Origin: Pholis gunnellus
Taxonomy: Eukaryota; Chordata; Actinopteri; Perciformes; Pholidae
Reading direction: 5' to 3'
Assembly (NCBI GenBank): GCA_910591455.2
Contig: OU342808.1
Span: forward strand, 26,440,122 to 26,504,121
DNA length: 64,000 nt
Of the stretch, positions 60,601 to 64,000 are shown piece by piece. The notes beneath the pieces were generated by a model that had not been told where the DNA came from, ran no database searches, and worked only from the letters and a program-made list of their open reading frames with translations. The stretch's first letter is position 1, and each line of letters starts with the position of its first letter. The translations under genes were made by a program, and so were the position numbers.

Positions 60601-61586
60601 CTAATTTAACCACTGTTAAATACATTTGTTTGTTTTGTGTTTGTTTGTTTTTGACTGATGTGACTTGTGCTACTGTCAAATTTACATTGGGATACATAAA
60701 GTAGGCCTACCATCTATTTATATATATATACACTTCTATCTATCTATACACCAGTGTGTTTGACACATGCCATAGTTTTAAAATATATAAATAGTTTTAC
60801 TTAATCACAAAAAAACATAGCTATCAATGAGCCCACCCAAGAAATGGCGTTGAGAAAAAACAACCTAAACTGTTACTTCAAAGCCACAATCTAGTTACAA
60901 AGCAAATGACCACAATATATAGAACATGTAGCTGCTATATATATATGTAGCATAACGTTTAATTAATATATGTGTATCAACTGTTTGCGGTAGACAACAA
61001 GTGTAACAATATACAAAACATATATCTAAAAAGCACATATTAGCTTAACGGTTTAAGGTTCACGGCACCTTAAACCGTTAAACTGTTACAGTTTACGGCA
61101 ACTAATGTGTGTTTTAAGCTAGCTAGGTTGACACTTCAGGTGACTTTGTTGGTACACAAATTAAATAAATAAATAAAATAATACAAACATACATCAAAAT
61201 GTTAACTGAAACAATTACGTGTTGTATTTCCCGTTCCACACAGTAGAAACAACTTGTTTATACGTCAAATATTCACGTTTAAAAGCTTTAACTTTTCGGT
61301 TTGGCTCAAGCTAACGTTAGCCGCGCGCGCTAATCATTTAAAAAAGAAAGAAAGAAACGGTTACCTGGGCCGCCATGACTCTCTGCCTCTCAGCTATCAG
61401 TTTACATTTGGGACACTGGCAGTCCCTCCAGTTGCAGAAGCGCTTGTGGCCCTTCAGAGGAGACACGTAGCCGTGGTTCCTACAGCGGGAGCACTTGGGC
61501 ATCCTCGGGGGTTTCTGGTGGCCTTTGGATGGGGACAGAGAAACGGGGCACTCCGGCACCTGCTTGCTCTGCTTGTCCGTGCTCAT
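35680..61586 (-). CDS. dmrt1: dmrt1, DM-domain sex-differentiation transcription factor, complete
   Basis: Nuclear transcription factor for testis differentiation and germ cell maintenance. It is a sex-determining gene, or the parent of one, in several fishes. Five coding exons join cleanly: 61586-61365, 60232-60070, 58447-58290, 52441-52261 and 35825-35680, for a predicted 289 aa, in the usual fish range. The DM domain (about residues 27-75) keeps C32, C35, H38, H47, C51, C56, C58 and C61. Exons 2-3 add a Ser/Pro-rich part and a Tyr-rich stretch (YNFYQPSRYPAYYGNLYNY). Exon 4 carries SSHNMSSQYRMHSYYPAATY and exon 5 ends SIIDGDATK, both typical of fish DMRT1. Phases are 0, 1, 0 and 1. Intron 4 is 16.4 kb and much longer than the others. 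No truncation or frameshift is seen. The sequence cannot show whether this copy is sex-linked. Confidence 0.96.
35701..35721 (-). other. eh1-like motif FSVGSII in DMRT1 C-terminus
   Basis: Residues 277-283 read FSVGSII, close to the Groucho/TLE-binding pattern and parallel to FSVEAIL in DMRT2. Function is inference. Confidence 0.4.
35869..36306. mobile_element. Foldback/MITE-like element with long inverted arms
   Basis: The left arm (35869-36042) and right arm (36191-36306) are inverted copies. Both ends carry GGACTATATGGCAC, and both arms contain the CCCGGTGA(G/C)TCAAGA and CAGACCTCGTTGTGAG words and GGAACTATTTTCTTTCTA. The left arm has about 60 bp not present in the right. It has no coding capacity. 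It ends 43 bp upstream (transcript sense) of dmrt1 exon 5. The arms resemble a known percomorph repeat. Confidence 0.75.
37095..37172 (+). repeat. GGTGCT/GGTACT hexamer tandem
   Basis: About 13 hexamer units alternating GGTGCT and GGTACT. It is a short minisatellite, not a CRISPR array (no spacers). Confidence 0.9.
37984..38232 (+). mobile_element. hAT-like element, rearranged copy
   Basis: Begins GAGCTGCAACTAACGATC, with a second head-like GAGCTGCAGCTAATTATTG inside, and ends ATCAACTAATCTCTTCAGCT. It looks like two partial copies joined. Confidence 0.45.
38720..38928 (-). mobile_element. hAT-like element, reversed partial copy
   Basis: Ends ATCATAAGTTGCAGCCCTGA, the reverse complement of the family head, and contains GGTCAACAGACCAAGAC and AATGATTAATCAATGAATC. 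Confidence 0.5.
39330..39640. promoter_or_regulatory. Candidate conserved regulatory block in dmrt1 intron 4
   Basis: Non-repetitive, mixed-composition sequence with several homeodomain-type cores (GTGAATTAGCC, GTTAATTCTC, GTAATTAACGG) and no open frame. Its texture resembles conserved non-coding elements. This is inference without alignment. Confidence 0.3.
39750..39935 (+). mobile_element. hAT-like element, partial copy
   Basis: Begins ATGGCTGCAGCTAATTAGAT and continues with CACTATTTCAATAAGAG and TTTGGTCCAAAAAATATTT. Confidence 0.4.
40625..40712 (+). repeat. TACTTAAGTA-type repeat, 3' fragment
   Basis: Contains GTAGAAGTATAAAGTAGC, CAAGTACAGTACAAGTACC and ends CACTTCCACTACTG. Confidence 0.5.
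41148..41197. repeat. Purine-rich (GGGA)n tract
   Basis: Imperfect GGGA/GTGA tetramer repeats. Confidence 0.75.
41362..41391. repeat. (CA)15 microsatellite
   Basis: A pure CA dinucleotide run. Confidence 0.9.
41535..42007 (+). mobile_element. hAT-like element with internal insertion or divergence
   Basis: Begins near ATCTAACGATCATTTCC with ATCTGCAGATTATC, and ends ATGAATCGACTCATTGTTTC then AGCTCTAACT. A GC-richer middle part not seen in other copies suggests an insertion. Confidence 0.45.
42020..42420 (+). pseudogene. Decayed Tc1/mariner-type transposase fragment with terminal sequence
   Basis: The plus strand resembles the 3' half of a fish Tc1-type transposase gene. In the frame at 42039-42263, VYLFQHDKYPHEESHIRKEM matches the region around the second catalytic Asp (FQHD, then P-H and an I-K motif). 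Downstream, GACTCAGTAATGCTCTCGTG, GAATGGAGGCTGTTAAAGC and the end CAGGTGTCCGTATACTTTTT follow the usual order of transposase end then terminal repeat. The frame is broken after 42263 and the 5' half is absent, so it is inactive. It lies in dmrt1 intron 4, antisense to dmrt1. Identification is by remembered family sequence. Confidence 0.65.
44270..44600. promoter_or_regulatory. Candidate regulatory block in dmrt1 intron 4
   Basis: GC-richer, non-repetitive sequence with CpGs, a GGCTAATTAAGC homeodomain-type site and TATGCAATAATGAG. It is interrupted by a C14 run at 44438-44451. No open frame is supported. Confidence 0.3.
45300..45700. mobile_element. Short inverted-repeat element (MITE-like)
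   Basis: The word AATTTAAAAGATAATTTTGC at 45329-45348 recurs inverted in the segment 45638-45676, each next to a GAAAGTC/GACTTTC word. The arms are about 40-60 bp, diverged toward the outside. The enclosed open frame has no recognisable domain. The sequence resembles a common fish repeat that may extend left to 45210. Confidence 0.55.
45780..46290. promoter_or_regulatory. Candidate conserved regulatory block in dmrt1 intron 4
   Basis: About 0.5 kb of balanced-composition unique sequence, interrupted by (GA)n at 45899-45925. Motif-like words include CCTTTAATGCG, CGTTAATGG, GACAATTACACCGG twice-like (ATTACACCGG at two places), and no supported frame. This is the most enhancer-like stretch of the intron by texture. 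It is inference. Confidence 0.35.
45899..45925. repeat. (GA)n microsatellite
   Basis: A pure GA run of about 13 units. Confidence 0.9.
47172..47250. repeat. (GT)n microsatellite grading into (GA)n
   Basis: About 35 GT units with one GC step, ending in GAGAGAGAGCG. Confidence 0.9.
48201..48239. repeat. Poly-G run (26 nt plus 10 nt)
   Basis: G26, then AT, then a second G run. Potentially quadruplex-forming and hard to sequence accurately. Confidence 0.85.
48355..48424. repeat. (GGA)n polypurine tract
   Basis: About 20 GGA/GAG units with small interruptions on the plus strand. It is a mirror-like polypurine tract that could form triplex DNA. Confidence 0.9.
48600..48965 (+). mobile_element. 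hAT-like element copy, diverged
   Basis: Has CCAATAGTCCAAAATGAGGC, repeated ATCGATTAATC-type words, and ends AAATTATCGTAAATTGCAGT. Internal duplication of the head sequence suggests rearrangement. Confidence 0.45.
49321..49408. repeat. (CA)n microsatellite
   Basis: A long CA tract with occasional CG steps. The open frames across it are artefacts. Confidence 0.9.
50880..51385 (-). repeat. Interspersed repeat (CTCAGCACACCTG family)
   Basis: Contains ATCTCAGCACACCTGAATG, GTTCCGCCATGTTTCTACGC, GTCACCTGAAGGCCACCG and ACTTACTGTCCCTTTAAAAC in the order of a common percomorph repeat. Orientation is uncertain. Confidence 0.45.
52066..52190 (+). repeat. TACTTAAGTA-type repeat, degraded
   Basis: Contains AAGTAAAGTAAAAAAAGTAA and GAATGTACTTAACCAC, consistent with a degraded fragment of the family. 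It lies about 70 bp past the exon 4 donor (transcript sense). Confidence 0.3.
52261..52441 (-). CDS. dmrt1: dmrt1 coding exon 4
   Basis: Encodes residues 182-241 plus one base, from MPHADGRLSSHN to NCSETMAA, with donor GCCT followed by GTGAGT. The acceptor is a tandem AAGCAG. Using the inner AG gives QYQ-MPH, as in other fish DMRT1; the outer AG would add one Gln. An Asn-rich stretch (DDNNNNIN) lies near the end. Confidence 0.94.
52752..53005 (+). mobile_element. hAT-like non-autonomous element, best-preserved head
   Basis: Begins AGGGCTGCAACTAACAC, then ATCAATTAATCTGC, ATCAACAGTCCAAAATC and GTTGAAGCTGGAAGAAG, the standard order of this family. Confidence 0.55.
53170..53470. promoter_or_regulatory. 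Candidate regulatory block in dmrt1 intron 3
   Basis: Balanced-composition unique sequence including GGCTTTCTGCAGCCCTCTG and TTTCACTTTTATGGAATTTG, with no domain-bearing frame. Enhancer function is inference. Confidence 0.28.
53800..54060 (+). repeat. Retroelement-like 3' fragment (ACAAACAAAC tail)
   Basis: Contains CACCCCTCCACCAGGTTTCA, AACATCGGGCCATTAGG, then TAATCCTGCTGACAAACAAA, a sequence I recognise as the 3' part of a common fish non-LTR element. Confidence 0.5.
56935..57060 (-). mobile_element. hAT-like element, reversed fragment
   Basis: Contains GTTTATCAAGCAGAAATGC and CTTTCTGGCTCCGGCTTC, which is the reverse complement of the family's inner part. Confidence 0.4.
57614..57649. repeat. 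(CA)18 microsatellite
   Basis: A pure CA dinucleotide run. Confidence 0.9.
58290..58447 (-). CDS. dmrt1: dmrt1 coding exon 3
   Basis: The acceptor TTTTCCTCCAG precedes GCAGCCG; the first Gly codon is split with exon 2. It encodes 53 residues with the Tyr-rich YNFYQPSRYPAYYGNLYNYQ segment and ends CAG at donor GTGACT. Confidence 0.94.
58448..60069 (-). other. dmrt1 intron 2 (1,622 bp)
   Basis: Donor GTGAGT, acceptor TTTTCCTCCAG. It contains an A-rich (AATAA)n stretch near 59640-59740 and a 16 bp direct repeat TGATTGGTTGCACACA near 59819-59860. No gene is recognised. Confidence 0.8.
60070..60232 (-). CDS. dmrt1: dmrt1 coding exon 2
   Basis: The acceptor CCCCTCCAG precedes GTC. It encodes residues 75-128 plus one base, starting VALRRQQAQEEELG, which continues the DM domain's C-terminal helix, then an acidic/Pro-Ser stretch. 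The donor is ACAG followed by GTGAGT. Confidence 0.94.
60233..61364 (-). other. dmrt1 intron 1 (1,132 bp)
   Basis: Donor GTAACC, acceptor CCCTCCAG. AT-rich, with a perfect 15 bp stem hairpin at 61045-61081 and short (AT)n tracts. No gene is seen. Confidence 0.85.
61045..61081. repeat. Perfect inverted repeat (15 bp arms, 7 nt loop)
   Basis: TTAACGGTTTAAGGT and ACCTTAAACCGTTAA flank TCACGGC. The match is exact. Significance is unknown. Confidence 0.9.
61365..61586 (-). CDS. dmrt1: dmrt1 coding exon 1 (DM domain)
   Basis: Encodes residues 1-74, from MSTDKQSKQVPECPVSLSPS to QRVMAAQ, followed by the donor GTAACC. The DM domain's zinc ligands are all in this exon. The start matches the usual fish DMRT1 N-terminus. 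Confidence 0.95.
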
Positions 61587-61880
61587 GGCCGCTGTTAATA
61601 AAAAACTAACAAATCTGGTGCTAACAGTTAAACCTACACCCAGGAGCAGACAGACTTTAAGCAGTGTACTGGTGCCAGGCCTCCGGCTATAAGGTCACCG
61701 TTTCTCCCCGCCCATGCTGCTTTGACCGGTGGGAGGAAACAAGCTGGACGCGGGGGAGAAACCTGGCAGGACAGTTGGCATCACTCACGCTGCTCTCACT
61801 CGGATGTCTTTAGTCCTTTTTCACACTTAAACTATCAGTAAAACACAATTAATATTACACTCAAATTCTTCACATCATTC
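61587..61880 (-). promoter_or_regulatory. dmrt1 proximal upstream region
   Basis: Contains a GC box (CCCCGCCC, 61706-61713) about 120 bp upstream of the start codon. No canonical TATA box is seen; CTTATAG near 61685-61691 on the minus strand is only TATA-like. The transcription start is not determinable. Confidence 0.35.
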
Positions 61881-62360
61881 AGAATCAGCTTTATTAGCCA
61901 TGTATGCGTACACATTGCTCTCAATGTAGGCCTACATACATGGAATATACAAATAAACAAGAAAAAAAACAAGGACATTAAAGACAACAAAGTAGAACAG
62001 AGAAACTAAGCCTTAACATTTATCTACTATGTACAATATAAATATACATCGCAGAATATATATGAACATAAGGCCAACAACAATGACAATGGATAACACC
62101 GTTACACTGTTGTTGTTTGTTTGGTTCAATCTTTGCACTATTGTTTAGTTAGTTGATTTTAATATGATTCTATTTCATTGTATATATTGTGCATTTTTAT
62201 ATTTGCATTTTTTATTTTTAATATCTTTTTACTCTGTTATTTGTATTGCTTTACCTGTACCACAAATGCTGTTGCAAAAACAATTTCCTCTTGCAGGATT
62301 AATAAAGTACTATCTATCTATCTATCTACCAGTCTGTCTGTCTGTATATCTATCTATCTA
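61881..62360. repeat. Retroelement fragments ending in a CTAT/GTCT microsatellite
   Basis: The left part starts AGAATCAGCTTTATTAGCCA, a common percomorph repeat signature. The right part ends CAATTTCCTCTTGCAGG then TTAATAAAGTAC and (TATC)n at 62311-62360, the typical tail of a fish non-LTR element. Confidence 0.45.
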
Positions 62361-62387
62361 TGTCAACTTCTGTGTGTGTAACCTCGG

Positions 62388-62520
62388 ACGTGGAAGAAGT
62401 ACCTCAGTGTGTAGAAATACTTTGTTGCAAGTAAAAGTCATGCATTCAGATTTGTACTTGAGTCGGTTAAAAGTACAAAAGTAGCCTATTGGCATTAGAT
62501 TGTACTTAGTAACCTTTTTT
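62388..62520 (+). repeat. TACTTAAGTA-type repeat, 5' fragment
   Basis: Contains GTGGAAGAAGTACC, GCAAGTAAAAGTCATGCATT and GGTTAAAAGTACAAAAGTAG. Confidence 0.5.
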
Positions 62521-62799
62521 TGACAGCCTTCCAAAGACAAGTCAGAGATTAATAATGCAAAACCTGCACAAAAAAATTAGAATTAAGAGCGTTAATAAGT
62601 CGCTCTTAATAAGTTTGCAGATTTGAGAAGAATCCTGAATGATTATTCTGTAGTTAACTTGATCTCATGTTGTCTCTTACGGGGTTTAAGGTGATCCAGG
62701 GAGGTTAGGTGTTCACGATGTACTCATAAATCTTTAAAGATCCCATTAAATGACAGTGTATAGGGCTCAAATACATTGCAGCACAATTATGTTTGTTTG

Positions 62800-63129
62800 T
62801 CTGAATTGCAGCTGAATTACACTGATGCTGATTAGTTCCCCCACGTCACCTCCCTCCAGCAGCTTATATTGAGTGTCTGGTGCTCACTTTATAACAGAGG
62901 TATCATTGTGATATTCCCCCTGGGCTTGTAGTTATGCTGTAATATCTGAATATCATCCCCCTTAAATGTATTTACTGTAGCTCTTTTTGTTTTCATGAAT
63001 GTGCTACGCGGTGGATTAATACTCTCTCTTATTAATTTACAAGGCTTGACTGAGCTGGAAGTGAATTAACCTCCACACTGTTCACTCAGTCAGCCGAGAG
63101 GATTTATAGGCAGGGAGTGAAGTGAGGTG

Positions 63130-63130
<1 letters not shown>
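62800..63130. promoter_or_regulatory. Candidate regulatory block upstream of dmrt1
   Basis: About 1.2-1.5 kb upstream of the dmrt1 start. Unique sequence of balanced composition with GGATTAATACTC and CTTATTAATTTAC cores and no domain-bearing frame. Enhancer role is inference. Confidence 0.3.

Positions 63131-63131
<1 letters not shown>

Positions 63132-63182
<51 letters not shown>
63132..63182. repeat. (CA)n microsatellite
   Basis: A pure CA run of about 25 units beside the candidate regulatory block. Confidence 0.9.
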
Positions 63183-63186
<4 letters not shown>

Positions 63187-64000
63187 TTACCAATTAAAAA
63201 GCAGGCATTTAAACAGCGCTGAATAAATAACTGCTACACTTCATTGGCTGAGGGTTCTGGTGCTACAACACTGAGTTTAATTGCCTCTACAGCTACGGTA
63301 ATAATGATAGATTATAATGCAGTAATGAACACATTTAACCTTTCTATTATTATGACTGTTCTCTGAACCATCCAGCAGCAGCAGCAGTCAGGTCAGTGTC
63401 CCAAATGAAAAAGATGAGCAGCTGACATTTAATGACATGAAATGTGGAAACCCCAAAAATGTACACAAAATCATGCAATACTGGCTCATACCACTGGAGG
63501 GAGCCACTGAGTTGGAAACAAAAAGATGGGCAGAGGAGGTCAGAGGTCAGGGCCACATCACTGGGTAGGTGGGACAATTCTTTAAAAAGATAAACTTTGT
63601 CTAATAATAAAAAAGCAAAACATAGTGTGACAGATGTAATGCTTGAAGAGATACAAATATGTATATTTTGTGGGAAAAAAAATAAGCAGAGATTTCGTGT
63701 GAAACATGAATTTGTTTGTGTGTTTGTTGGAGTGCAATTTTGTATTTATTATGGTATTGTTGTGTATTGTTTTATCTCGTTTTAATTGTGCTTATGTTTG
63801 GGATTTTATTTACTTGTATTTGTTTTAATTGCACAGTACTTTGTAACTCTGTTTTAGAATACACATTTGCTATACAAAAAATCATTTTATTATTATTTTT
63901 TATTTTTTGTTATTAGCGTTATTAATAATAATATTTATTTTCATTAATTTTTATGGACTAACGGAATGTCGTGATGGCTCTAAATACCAGGGAAAACAAA
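63183..64000. other. AT-rich end of window
   Basis: Nothing recognised. There is no ankyrin-repeat coding exon that would mark the expected neighbour KANK1. Confidence 0.4.

Noticed and set aside
61881..64000. KANK1 3' end, expected next to dmrt1
   Set aside because: No ankyrin-repeat exon or conserved tail is visible; this stretch is repeats and AT-rich DNA.
1..64000. tRNA, rRNA or other structured RNA genes
   Set aside because: No cloverleaf or rRNA-like segment was recognised by eye; a covariance-model search would be needed to exclude small RNAs.

Overview
The window is nuclear DNA from a ray-finned fish, most likely a percomorph teleost. It carries intron-bearing vertebrate genes in an AT-rich background. 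The background is full of (CA)n/(GT)n microsatellites and interspersed repeats I recognise as common in percomorph genomes. Nothing points to a prokaryote, plasmid or virus. The genic content is the conserved DM-domain cluster dmrt1-dmrt3-dmrt2, all three genes on the minus strand, so the cluster reads from right to left.

Layout from left to right. 1-9.8 kb is gene-free flank downstream of dmrt2, with microsatellites, homopolymer G/C runs and a 2.5 kb inverted-repeat structure. 10.1-13.8 kb is dmrt2 (dmrt2a type), three coding exons, predicted 511 aa. 13.8-22.3 kb is spacer: a promoter-like segment, a degenerate minisatellite near 17 kb, and a cluster of related interspersed repeats at 18.5-21.8 kb. 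22.3-25.3 kb is dmrt3, two coding exons, predicted 468 aa. 25.3-35.7 kb is spacer with candidate regulatory blocks and repeats. 35.7-61.6 kb is dmrt1, five coding exons, predicted 289 aa, with a last intron of 16.4 kb. 61.6-64 kb is dmrt1 upstream DNA. KANK1, the usual neighbour on that side in vertebrates, is not visible and presumably lies beyond the window.

I checked every exon join by hand. All introns have GT-AG ends, codon phases match across each junction, and no frame is broken. Each DM domain keeps all eight zinc ligands (six Cys, two His), so the three genes look intact. In vertebrates DMRT1 acts in testis and male fate, DMRT2 in somite and left-right or muscle patterning, and DMRT3 in spinal interneurons and germ cells. 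Clustering is thought to reflect shared ancestry and shared regulatory sequence. No novel multi-gene system is seen. The main points for a second look are eh1-like motifs at the C-termini of DMRT1 and DMRT2, a foldback element about 43 bp from the last dmrt1 exon, a tandem NAGNAG splice acceptor in dmrt1 exon 4, (GT)n tracts beside a dmrt2 splice donor and in the dmrt3 3' UTR, a degenerate minisatellite with motifs in both orientations, a decayed Tc1-type transposase and several candidate enhancer blocks. Repeat-family names come from memory of teleost repeats and have not been tested by search.
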